The notes under the pieces were generated by a model. It saw only the letters and a list, made by a program, of their open reading frames with translations, did not search any database and was not told where the DNA came from. Positions 54,965 through 64,000 of a stretch of DNA of 64,000 bases are shown piece by piece. The stretch covers positions 1,543,262 through 1,607,261 of the forward strand of contig JADJPW010000001.1 of assembly GCA_016713035.1 (NCBI GenBank), in the 5' to 3' direction. Position 1 is the stretch's first letter, and the number at the start of each line of letters is the position of its first letter. Source of the stretch: Verrucomicrobiaceae bacterium. Lineage in GTDB: Bacteria; Verrucomicrobiota; Verrucomicrobiia; Verrucomicrobiales; Verrucomicrobiaceae. The position numbers and the translations under genes were made by a program.

Positions 54965-55626
54965 ATGAAAAAGCTCGTCCTCACTCTCCTGGCCCTAGTA
55001 GCCGCGCAGGCTGCGCAGGCCGCCGTGTCCATCTCTGTGACTAGCCTCGCGGAGTCTCCACTGGGGCCCAAATTTGCTACGAGCGACGGGAATCTGCTGC
55101 CTGTGGGCAGCGTGATCCGTTACGGCAGCTTCAATACCAGCGGCGGAATGTTGCGCTGATGCAGACGAGTAGTGACTACACGATGCTGAATTCACTTTTC
55201 ACACCACTCGCTGAGGGAGTGCTGGGAGCGGGCACGCTGTCCCAGTCCGGCAATCCAGGAAGCATGGTCATCGTGAATGACTTCATGACGCCAGGCGGAT
55301 TCATGGCGGGATTCAATAACATCAACTCATCATACCTGCCGACAGGCACCCAACTCTACGCATGGGTCTTTAACAGCTCCAGCCCGATCACCGCGACAGA
55401 GTGGGGTATCTTCACCGCCTCATCCGGCTGGTTCTTCCCGAATGATCTGGGCTCCGAGACGCTGAACAACATGGAAATCGACACCTATGTCCGCGGCAGC
55501 AGCACGGGCGATATTTCGAATAGCGACCGGCTCATGCTGGTGCCGCTGCCAGACTCGCAGGGGGCCGTGTTGCTGCTCAGTGCAGGATTGGCGCTGCATC
55601 TACGCCGTGCCCGCATGATTCGTTGA
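54965..55626 (+). pseudogene. Secreted protein with PEP-CTERM-like tail, frameshifted
   Basis: Signal peptide (MKKLVLTLLALVAAQAAQA), then a domain paralogous to the previous gene. The frame breaks near 55140-55150 (AGCGGCGGAATGTTG): one frame stops at 55159, while the neighbouring frame continues RNVALMQTSSDYTMLNSLF. The C-terminus VPLPDSQGAVLLLSAGLALHLRRAR has the Pro-x-Pro, hydrophobic helix and Arg cluster of a PEP-CTERM sorting signal (shown for layout: VPLPDSQGAVLLL, then RRAR). Such signals direct export and cleavage by exosortase. No exosortase gene is in the window. Confidence 0.65.
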
Positions 55627-55650
55627 GCTGGTTTTTCCTTTTTCTCTTTC

Positions 55651-58600
55651 ATGAATATTCGCACCATTCTCATCGCCTTGGTGGCGGTGGTCCGCCCCTC
55701 ACAGGGTCTTACGGGCAATCCGTAGCTCGTATCTGGAACGAAGAGCTTCTCGATGCCATCCGCCGCGACGTGCCGAATCCGCCAGGACATGCGCGGAATC
55801 TGCATCACGCAGCGATGGCGATGTGGCAATGCCTGGGCGGCTTACTCGACGACGGCGGTGGGATATCAGTTCAATGAAAAAATATCGCCCTTGCCCGTGG
55901 ATATCGAACCGGCCCGACATGAGGCGATCAGCTACGCAGCGTATCGCGTGCTGCGCAGTCGATTCGCCGCCAGTGTCGGAGCGGGCACCACGCTACCGAG
56001 TCTGGATGCCACCCTGACCGGACTCGGATACTGACTAGCTTTTGGCCAAGGAGCCGTGACCAGCGGCACCACACCAGCCGAAGTAGGCCGTCGTATCGGC
56101 CAGATGGTTTTGAATTGGGGGCCTACGGATGGTTTTAGCAACACCACGCATCCACAGGCCTATACCAGCAGCGTGAATCCGAACATGAGCGTCCCCATGA
56201 GTGTGCTGGGCACGAATGTGAACTTCCAGCCCAACATGCCTCTCGGCTACGGCATCCCTCAGGCACCGATCCAAATCTCTGGCAGCCGCTCGATCTCAGT
56301 ACGGCGTCACACAAAATGGCATCCCCATTCCCGGCGGGGCGCAGTCTTTGTCGGGTGCAGGATTGAGCACGAAAGCCTTCAGCCTGACACGTCCGGAGCA
56401 ATCTCCTCCCGTGGATCGACATCGGCCCACCATCGAAGCTAAGATGCCAGGGAACCCAAGCAGCACTGATGCGCAGTAAGGCTGGTGGAATCGATGTGCT
56501 GCAAAAAGTGCCGTGCTCAACGACACCGGCACCATCGACATCTCACCCGCCTCTTGGGGCAACAACCCAATCGGCACAGAGTCTGGCACAGGCTACGCGA
56601 CGAACCCCGTCACGGGTGGCACCTACACGGCCAATAATGTGCCCAAGGGCGACTTCTACCGCGTCCTCGCAGAGTATTGGGCTGATGGACCACACTCTGA
56701 GACACCGCCCGGTCACTGGCATGTCATTGCCAATCAAGTCGCAGACATGCCCGGCTTCTCCAAGCGCCTCCGTGGCACCGGGCCAGTCGTCAATGACCTG
56801 GAATGGGATGTAAAGACCTACATGTCCCTCGCCGGCTCTGTCCATGATGCAGCCTGCGCCGCATGGAGCCTGAAGCGCTACTACTCCGGCACACGCCCCA
56901 TCACCATGATCCGCCACATGTGCATGAAGGGCCAGTCCAGCAATCCCAGCGGCCCATCTTACCACACCGAGGGCATCCCACCCAAACCGATGTCGTCGAA
57001 GTCATCACCGCCGCCACCGCAGGCTCTGGAGGCAAGCATCAGAGCATCTGGAGCGTCGCACTCAATAGCTACCAGCCCGGCACAAACTACATCGGCCAAA
57101 TCGCCGTCAAATCATGGCCAGGCGAGCACCCGAATAATCCACCTGCTAGCTCTGGCCTCCCCGCGACGAACCAGAGCACCGTGCGCTGGATGCTGACGTG
57201 ATTGGCTGCCCCTTCCAGCGGAAGACCTTCAACACACCTGCCTTCCCCGGCTACATCAGTGGTCACTCCACCTTCAGCCGTGCAGCGGCAGAGTCTCTAG
57301 CCCTCATCACGGGCTCGCCCTACTTCCCTGGTGGCTTCCACCATCATACCTACCTCGCCAACACCATGCAGATCGACCTAGGCCCTAGCGTGGATATCGA
57401 CCTCCAGTGGGCCAGTTACTACGATGCAGCGGATCAGGCTGGTGCCAGTCGGCGCTATGGCGGCATCCATCCCGTCGAAGATGACCTCCCCGCACGTATC
57501 GTCGGCTCCACGGCAGGCATCACGGCATTCACCAAGGCAGAGAAATTCTGGCTCGGCACCATTCAGAGTGAGACCGTCATCCCCTCGTCACCATCCAGTC
57601 CAATGGCGATGCACTCATCACCTGGACACAGACTCTCGGGCGTTACTACAAGCTCCAAGAGAGCACCAACTTCTCCACCTGGACGGATAGCACGAGCCGG
57701 ATCTTCGCCACCAGCACCAGTGGCAGCTTCACCGACACCGCACCCGCCGCAGGCATCGCCTACCGCATCATCGAGGTCACACCCAGCGTCGCACGCGTCT
57801 GGAACGAGCTCCTCCTCGGAGCCATCCGCCGCGACGTGCCGAATCCCCCCGGCCACGCACGCAACATCTTCCACACCGCCGCCGCCATGTACAACGCCTG
57901 GGCCGCTTATCACAGCACCGCAGTCGGCTTGTGCAAAACGAGAAAATCAGCCCCCTTCCAAGCGACATCGAAGCTGCACGCCACCAAGCCATCAGCTACG
58001 CCGCCTACCGCGTGCTGCGCACTCGTTTCCTCTCCAGCATCGGCGCCGGAGTCACCCTGCCACAGTTCGATGCACAGATGACCGCCTTTGGTTACTCGCC
58101 CTCCACCGCGCAGGCAGCACTCACCTCCCCTCACCACACCCGCCGAGCTGGGCAAGCGCTGCGGCCAAGCCGTCCTCACCTGGGGCACTGGAGACCAATT
58201 CACCAACACCACCTATCCGCAGGCCTACACCACCGCCGTGAACCCAAATATGGACCCGAACCTCAGCCTCAGCGTCCTCGGCAACAACGGTGAATTCCCC
58301 ACGCACTACAACATGCCCTCGGCGTCGGCATCCCCACCAATACCGACCCCAATTTCTGGCAACCCCTCGCACTCTCTGCCAGCGTGACCCAAAATGGCAT
58401 CCCCACACCTGGCGGCATCCAGGGCTACGTCGGCGTCCAGGGACTCGCCACACTCCCCTTCTCCCTCACCCGCGACAACCCCGTAATGCCATGGATCGAC
58501 CTCTACGGCGGCCCCTCAAAGCTCAGCGTCCCTGGCACCCCCAGCAGCACAGACTCCATTTACAAAGAGGGAGCGCTCAGTGTCATCCGCGCCTCCAGCG

Positions 58601-59882
58601 AGCTCAATAGCACCACCACCATCAACATCTCCCCTGGAGCCATCGGCAACAACACCCTCGGAAACGATGACGGAACCGGCTTCGCTACCAATCCCATCAC
58701 CGGTCTGCCCTACCCCACCAACAACGCCACCAAAGGCGACTATTACCGCGTCCTCGCCGAGTTCTGGGCTGACGGCCCCACACTCCGAGACACCCCAGGT
58801 CACTGGCAAGTCCTTGCCAATGAAGTAACGGACGATCCCGCTTTCGTGAAGCAACTCCGTGGTAGCGGCCCCGTGCTCAACGACCTCGAATGGGATGTGA
58901 AAACCTACTTCACGCTCGCCTCCGCCACTCATGATGCCGCCTGCGCCGCCTGGGCACTCAAGCGCTACTACTCCGGCACACGCCCCATCACCATGATCCG
59001 CTACATGGGCACCAGAGGCCAGAGCAGCAATCCCTCCGGCCCCAGCTACCACATCCAGGGCCTGCCACTCGAGACCGACGTCTGCGAAGTCATCACCGCA
59101 GCCACCACAGCCACTGGCGGCAAGCATGAATCCATCTGGGACATGTACACCCACAGCTACCAGCCCGGCGCATGGCACATCGGCGAGATCGCCGTGAAAT
59201 CCTGGCCCGCAGAGCATCCAGATAATCCCGCCGCCAGCACTGGCCAGCCCGCCATCTATCAGAGCACCGTGCGCTGGATGCTGGCCAAAGATTGGGTCCC
59301 CTTTCAGCGCAAGACCTTCAACACACCCGCCTTCCCCGGCTACATCAGCGGTCACTCCACTTTCAGCCGTGCGGCGGCAGAGGCGCTCACACTGCTCACC
59401 GGCACGCCGAACTTCCCCGGCGGCTTCCACCACCACACCTACGCAGCGAATAGCATGCTCATCGACCTCGGACCCGCCGCCCCCGTCGATCTCCAATGGT
59501 GCACCTACTACGACGCCGCCGATCAGGCAGGACAAAGCCGCCGCTGGGGTGGCATCCACGTGCCAGAAGACGACTACCATGGCCGCGTCATCGGCGCAGA
59601 GGCTGGCACCAGCGCTGCCACCCTCGCCTTTAAATACTTTGATGGCAGCATCCTCACGGAAGCCCTCATCCCAGAGCAGATCTATGGTCCCAGCGGCACG
59701 GTCACCCTCACCTGCCCGATGCGCCGTGGCCTCTACTGCCACTGGGAATACAGCACCGATCTACAAACTGGACAGCCCTCACCACCACCTCTCAGGCCAC
59801 CGAAACCACCATCACCACCACCGACACAGCCCCCGCAGGCATCCGCCGCTTCTACCGCGTCCGCTACGATGCAGCCCCGTGA
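55651..59882 (+). pseudogene. Tandem fused vanadium-haloperoxidase-like protein, heavily frameshifted
   Basis: Starts MNIRTILIALVAV (signal) and ends RRFYRVRYDAAP. Two homologous modules follow each other. Each opens SVAR(I/V)WNE(E/L)LL(D/G)AIRRDVPNPPGHARN, and holds RYYSG-type KRYYSGTRPITMIR. Each then has FPGYISGHSTFSRAAAE and RR(Y/W)GGIH(P/V).EDD, the His/Arg pocket of vanadium haloperoxidases and PAP2 phosphatases. A Fn3-like tail (YYKLQESTNFSTW...FTDTAPAAGIAYRIIEV; CHWEYSTDLQ...TDTAPAGIRRFYRV) ends each. At 57731-57836 module 1's tail runs into module 2 in one open frame, so they form one gene. About ten indels and stops break it, e.g. near 55825, 56032, 57590, 57930, 58130, 58323 and 59770. 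Confidence 0.8.
57731..57836 (+). other. In-frame junction between the two haloperoxidase modules
   Basis: The plus frame reads continuously from FTDTAPAAGIAYRIIEV (end of module 1) into TPSVARVWNELLLGAIRRD (start of module 2) with no stop, start or ribosome-binding site between. This supports one double-length polypeptide rather than two genes. Confidence 0.8.
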
Positions 59883-60038
59883 GCCACGGCGATCGCTGCG
59901 TGATGCCTCTTGTTCTTGAGGAAGCCAATCGCGCCTCTTTCGTCGGCAGCACGCAAGATGGTTACTTGGTCAGAACTTCGCTTTGCTCACGCCTCGACCG
60001 ACGTCATTCCTTTGACCGAGCAAATGGGTGCATGCACC

Positions 60039-61106
60039 TCACGGCACGGTGGTGAAACGATAAATCGTCTCGCTCTCGTAGCGCTCTTCGGGGCTGAGGA
60101 GTGTGGAGGGAAAGGCGGGCTGATTGGGTGAATCAGGGAGGTGCTGGGGTTCTAAGCAGAGGCCGCTGCGGTAGGCGTATTTCACCCCACCTTTGCCCTG
60201 CTGAGTGCCATTGAGAAAGTTGCCACTGTAAAACTGCATGCCGGGCTCCGTGGTGAGCACTTCCATGAGCCGGCCACTGATGGGTTCGAGCACGCTGGCG
60301 GCGAGGCGCAGTATGCCGGGCCGGCCATCAATGACAAAGCAGTGGTCATATCCACGGCCACGCACGATTTGCTCGTCAGTTGTAGAGTCGATGCGGTCGC
60401 CGATGCGGCTCGGATTTCGGAAATCGAGCGCGGTGCCCTCCACATCGGCTGTGTGGCCGAGTGGGATGAATCCGGCATCGACGGGGATGTATGACCGGGC
60501 GGAAAGGCAGAGCTTATGATCGAGCACGGTGCCAGCGGCATGCCCAGCGAGATTGAAGTAAGCGTGGTTGGTGAGATTGACGTGAGTCCAGGCATCGGTG
60601 ACGGCCTGGTAACGCAAAGATAGCTCTCCTACGGCATTCAGAGTGATCCACACACGGGCAGTGAGTGTGCCAGGATAGCCGTCTTCACCATGCGGGCTCA
60701 CACGGGTGGAAGCAGACGCCGCCTTCTGTTTCCTCAGCGTCCCACAGATGCCGTCCGAAGCCGACTAAGCCACCGTGGAGATGATGCGGGCCGTCATTGC
60801 AGGCGAGCTGGTCGTGTGCTCATTTACGGGTAGGTGCCCACCCGAGATGCGGTTGCCATATCGACCGACTGTGCAGCCGAAGTAGGAGCTGCCCTGTTCG
60901 TAACCCCGCACGTCGTCGTAACCGAGGGTAATGTCTTGGAGCTTGCCGCGGCGGTCTGGGGTGTGGAGTTGCACGATCGCTGCGCCGTAGTCGGTGAGGG
61001 CCAGGCGGATGCCATTGGCAGCCTTTAAGGTGAACAAGGATGCCTCGCGTCCGTCCGCGAGTTTGCCGAAGGCTGTCTGGTAATCTCGATCATGGGGGAG
61101 GTACAT
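60039..61106 (-). pseudogene. galM: Aldose 1-epimerase (mutarotase), frameshifted
   Basis: ATG at 61106 (MYLPHDRDYQTAFGKL). Family motifs: LTDYGAAIVQLHTPDRRG, DDVRGYEQGSSYFGCTVGRYGNRI (in parts), then in another frame CNDGPHHLHGGLVGFGRHLWD. In the third part follow SPHGEDGYPGTL, LTNHAYFNLAG, GRGYDHCFVID and YSGNFLNG. It interconverts alpha and beta aldose anomers. Two breaks are visible: near 60810 (ACGACCAGC, one T short of HTYQLACNDG) and between about 60690 and 60730. Each part is well conserved, so the lesions are either recent or sequence errors. Confidence 0.82.
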
Positions 61107-61162
61107 CGTAGGCCGCTGTGAGGATGGAGCAAACGGCTTCCACCTGGGATTGATCTGAAAAC

Positions 61163-62674
61163 TCAGGCAGCATTGTGCACGATGCCTCTCAGTGCCGAGG
61201 CTGACATCATGGGCTGGAGCATGGCGAGTGCTGCCCGGACACAATTGGCATCTGCTCGGTGACGATTATGCACGAGGAGGACATCGGTGGCGAGCGGAGC
61301 GAGCGGGGCCGTATCTGCGTAGCTCTCCAGCACCGGTGCGGCATCTAGGATGATCCAGTCCACATGCCCCTGGGCGCGGCTGATCCAGGCACGATAGCCA
61401 TCCAGCAGATCACTAGTGGCGTGCGCTGGCAGATCCAAGCCTGGGAGGAGATAGAGGCTACTACTGCCATGGCGGAGGTGCTCGAGGCTGGTGGCCCAGG
61501 CACCACGCCCTGTGCTGCCACCATACGGCGGGAAGCACTCATGCAGCAGGCCAGAGCGTGGATGACACTCCATGAGGAAGACGCGTCTGCCGAGGTGGCA
61601 AAAGGCAGCGGCGATGGCAGCGGAGAGTAATGACTTCCGTTCCCCACTGAGTGAGCTGGTGATGAGTACGATGCCACTGGTGCCAGTCTGACGAGGAGAC
61701 TGGCGCTCTAACTCGGAGGTGAGCAGATGGAGTGCGCTACTCGCCCCGACGGGCTCCGGCTTCATCATCTGTTCCAGGGCTCTCTCTGGTGAGGCGGCCC
61801 GTACCCATGGAAAAGTGACCAAGGGCTGCGGGATGAGCTGAATGGAGCGTGTCTTATGCATTGGCTGCTGCATGACTGGCTGCAAAGTGGGCGATTCTAC
61901 GACAGTAAGCTGCTGCGAGGATTCCTTTGGCCGATGCAACGAACTGCCGAGAGCTCTAGCAACACTGAGCACTCCACGACGCAGATCGAGAGCTCGCATG
62001 AGCATTGGAGCCATGGAAAACACGAGTCCGAAAACGGTCACAATCGCCGCGAGTGCGAGCAAAGACCCCGTGCGTTGGGTGCGTGTGGGGATGCTGGCGA
62101 GGTTTTGCACTCGGAGCTGGCCTAGGCCGTCTGTTGGCGATGCTACGGCAAAACGGGCGAAGTCGTTCAGGATGTTCGCCGCGAGCGTGGCATCTGAATC
62201 GGTGAAAAAGAGCTGCAGGGCATTTTTTTCTGCCAAGTGCTCGATGCGGAGGTTTTTCAGCACCTGCGTAGCGAGCGCAGCACGGGCAGCGGTGCCGACT
62301 AATGCGGGATTTTCACGTTGGGCGATGATTTCGACGACTTGCGCTGGGAATCCAGCGATGAACCGCTCCATGATGGCCGGATCACGCAGACGGCTCATGT
62401 GATGACTCAGCAGCATGGGGACACTCAAGGCAGAACCGCCAGCTTGTGCCGGCTGGTCCAGGGTGAGCCGCGCTTCTGCCTGAAATCTCTTCTCACGCCC
62501 TCCTAGCCAGGCATAGACCAATGCCCCGAGGCACATTCCCGCGAGCAGCCGCAGCATAAAGCCGCTCTCCAGCAGCGAGAGCAGTCCACTACGCTGATTT
62601 GACTCCACAGGGAGAAAGGCCTGCGGCTCTAACACTGGAGATACGCCACTGCTCGGTGCCAGAGGGTGCAGCAC
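61163..62674 (-). CDS. Wzc-like polysaccharide chain-length / tyrosine autokinase-type protein, atypical
   Basis: 503 residues. A membrane segment (FMLRLLAGMCLGALVYAWLGG, in parts) and a Wzz-like region (LTLDQPAQ...) are followed by a second helix (LLALAAIVTVFGLVFSMAPML). The C-terminal P-loop domain has IVLITSSLSGERKSLLSAAIA, a degenerate Walker A that keeps the Lys, then VFLMECHPRSG (Walker A'-like) and DWIILDAAPVLE (Walker B). The usual C-terminal tyrosine cluster of BY-kinases is missing. These proteins control export and length of capsule or exopolysaccharide. It may be an inactive or regulatory member. Partner export genes are not in view. Confidence 0.7.
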   Translation of the reverse strand: MLHPLAPSSGVSPVLEPQAFLPVESNQRSGLLSLLESGFMLRLLAGMCLGALVYAWLGGREKRFQAEARLTLDQPAQAGGSALSVPMLLSHHMSRLRDPAIMERFIAGFPAQVVEIIAQRENPALVGTAARAALATQVLKNLRIEHLAEKNALQLFFTDSDATLAANILNDFARFAVASPTDGLGQLRVQNLASIPTRTQRTGSLLALAAIVTVFGLVFSMAPMLMRALDLRRGVLSVARALGSSLHRPKESSQQLTVVESPTLQPVMQQPMHKTRSIQLIPQPLVTFPWVRAASPERALEQMMKPEPVGASSALHLLTSELERQSPRQTGTSGIVLITSSLSGERKSLLSAAIAAAFCHLGRRVFLMECHPRSGLLHECFPPYGGSTGRGAWATSLEHLRHGSSSLYLLPGLDLPAHATSDLLDGYRAWISRAQGHVDWIILDAAPVLESYADTAPLAPLATDVLLVHNRHRADANCVRAALAMLQPMMSASALRGIVHNAA

Positions 62675-62731
62675 CTCGTGCTGGCAGTGGAGCTGTAGTT
62701 CAGCGGCATAGGAGGTGCTTTTTGACCCCAG

Positions 62732-64000
62732 GCACCTCTGGATAGGGGGTGTTTTTTGAAGTCAGTTTTTGGGAGCGAAAAAACGATTGTTCGACCTTCC
62801 TGCCATGCTTTGCAGAGGGCTTGTTTCGCTTTGAGGCGCTGGGATTCGGCTGTTTGGAGGCTGTGCAGGTGCCTTTTCTGACTTTCAGCACCCTTTACGG
62901 GTGCTTTAGCGAACCATACAGGCATAGCGGTCCATGTTGTAGACCAGATTGCTGAGGTGGTTTGTGCTGTGTGGCTCGTTTCAATCAATGCTCCGACATA
63001 GATCGGCTCCCATCTGCGCCATTCGCGCGAAGATGTGCTCTACCCTCACGCATCCGGCTGATCGTGTGATTGGTCTGCATTTCAGCTTCGCTCAGCGGGT
63101 GACCTCGTGTGGCTTTGCGCATCAGAACTCCTGCGCGTTGAAGCGATGAGATACGCCTCGTGCTCCGCGCTGTGATAGGCCGAGTCGGCGAGCACGGCCT
63201 GATCTTTGTCATCGAGCAGTTCTTCAAACACCTGGCTGTCGTGGACACTGGCGGGCGTGGTGGTGGAGTTGATGATGATCTTGGTTTTCAAGTCGGCCTT
63301 CATGGTTCTTCCAGCCGTAGTGCAATTCGTTGTTCTTCTTCGTCCAGCGTGCTTCGCTGTCTTTCTGGCGGCCCACGGCGGGGTTCTCGTCGAACTCTTC
63401 AGGGCGTTCGCCCTGCTTGATGCGCTGGTTCGCCTCGCGGCTGTTGCGCTGGCGCGGAGCTTCCGTGAAGCTGGCGTCCACGATGCTGCCTTCTCGCGCG
63501 ACGATGCCTTTGCTTTCGAGCATCTGGCCGAAGGTGTCGAAGAGTTTGCGACCGCCTTCGCGACCGTCCTCTTCGATGCGTTGCTCGAAGTCCCGAGTGC
63601 TTTGGCGTCAGGGATGTCGTCGCCGATGCGCCGGACGAGGAAGGCTTTAAAACTGGTGCGGTCAAAGATTTGCTCCTCGGTGGCGCGTCGCTGAGGCCCG
63701 TGGAACTTCTGTGGGCAAGGACTTTGTACATCAGCACGGGTCGAACGGGGCTTGCCGCCCTTGGTCCAGTCGCGGGTGGCGTAGCCAGTGAGATCTTCGA
63801 GCAGCGGACGGAAACTTTCCCAAGAGATAACGTCGCGCAGCTTGAGGATGCCGAGGGTTTGGCGGCGACGGCCTGCTATGTTCAATGGCGGAGAAACAGT
63901 CCGCCGCCTCGTTCTGTCTTGGTAGCGCTTCATGGCCCCTTTATGGCCTATGTTTGCTCTCGATCAACGAATTGCCTGGAAAGGAGGTTTCCAGAGGTGC
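62732..64000. mobile_element. Decayed IS5-family element (different from the 9.7-kb copy)
   Basis: Imperfect inverted repeats: GCACCTCTGGATAG from 62732, and TTCCAGAGGTGC at 63989-64000, complementary over the outer 11 bases. The interior is a frameshifted transposase on the minus strand. The right end coincides with the window edge, so the true boundary could lie beyond. No target duplication can be checked. Confidence 0.65.
62906..63933 (-). pseudogene. IS5-family transposase, several frameshifts
   Basis: Joined across frames it reads LRDVISWESFRPLLEDLTGYATRDW, RATEEQIFDRTSFKAFL, MLESKGIVAREGSIVDASFTEAPRQRNSR, ADLKTKIIINSTTTPASVHDSQVFEELLDDKDQAVLADSAYHSAEHEAYLI and NLVYNMDRYACMVR (each only quoted in part here: SWESFRPLLEDLTG, EEQIFDRTSFKAFL, AREGSIVDASFTEAP, VHDSQVFEELLDD, LVYNMDRYACMVR). 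This is a DUF772-type IS5 transposase with recognisable DDE neighbourhood. At least four frame breaks make it inactive. Confidence 0.8.

Noticed and set aside
59883..60038. Possible small gene after the haloperoxidase
   Set aside because: Only a chance frame with no motif and no start signal; treated as intergenic.
62629..62988. Minus-strand 119-codon frame between the Wzc-like gene and the IS
   Set aside because: It reads through the transposase 3' end in the wrong frame and the IS terminal region; no independent gene content.
1..64000. CRISPR array
   Set aside because: No regularly spaced direct repeats were seen. The palindromes at 47.5 and 49 kb are hairpins without spacers.

Overview
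The window reads as a chromosomal piece of a Verrucomicrobiota bacterium, probably Verrucomicrobiaceae and Prosthecobacter-like. This is inferred from the gene families, not from a marker gene. It carries a DUF1501 protein beside a DUF1549/DUF1553 (PSD1-type) protein, a secreted sulfatase and a ThuA-domain protein. It also has two membrane Ser/Thr kinases with extracytoplasmic leucine-rich-repeat tails, a kinase with a sulfatase-modifying-factor tail, SHD1 domains, and a PEP-CTERM-like secreted protein. The DNA is GC-rich. Housekeeping genes are scattered on both strands in short operons. No rRNA, tRNA or CRISPR array was recognised.

Layout. 0-8.5 kb: start of ribF, a DUF4175-like membrane protein, infC with an apparent AUU start, a fatty-acid desaturase, aroE, two small membrane genes between direct repeats of the aroE 5' end, a ThuA protein and a glycosyltransferase. 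8.5-17 kb: a DUF1990/YndJ pair in which yndJ is split by a clean 877-bp IS5-family insertion, then a sulfatase, bioD, dsbD (frameshifted), a GHMP sugar kinase, yaeQ and pyruvate dehydrogenase E2. 18-29 kb: pectate lyase (frameshifted), kinase-PEGA-FGE protein, YiiX-like hydrolase, L,D-transpeptidase, RNase R and an RND pump. 29.6-37 kb: two LRR receptor kinases, then three copies of a repeat separated by small genes that include an antitoxin and an 18-codon PIN-toxin stump. 37-47.5 kb: PIG-L deacetylase, response regulator, proB, a two-gene ATPase/TOPRIM-like module, purU, a secreted esterase, a Fur-family regulator, higBA, recF and hisS.

47.5-49 kb: an ATPase fused to a nuclease-like domain (DUF234 type). 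Its start and stop codons lie inside near-identical palindromic repeats, and this is the most unusual unit in the window. 49-53 kb: DUF1501 and PSD1 genes. 53-60 kb: secreted proteins, then a very large, heavily frameshifted gene made of two in-frame fused vanadium-haloperoxidase-like modules. 60-64 kb: broken aldose epimerase, a Wzc-like chain-length/autokinase protein and a decayed IS5-family element.

Themes. There is extracellular breakdown (sulfatase, pectate lyase, DUF1501/PSD1, ThuA, esterase) and receptor-kinase sensing. Possible defence or toxin genes are the ATPase/TOPRIM-like pair, the DUF234 ATPase, HigBA and the PIN remnant. Many genes carry single-base lesions. Three of them (dsbD, pectate lyase, PSD1) have the same extra G in the context CAG[G]CTC, which suggests either a shared mutational cause or a systematic consensus error. 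All frame calls were made by eye.
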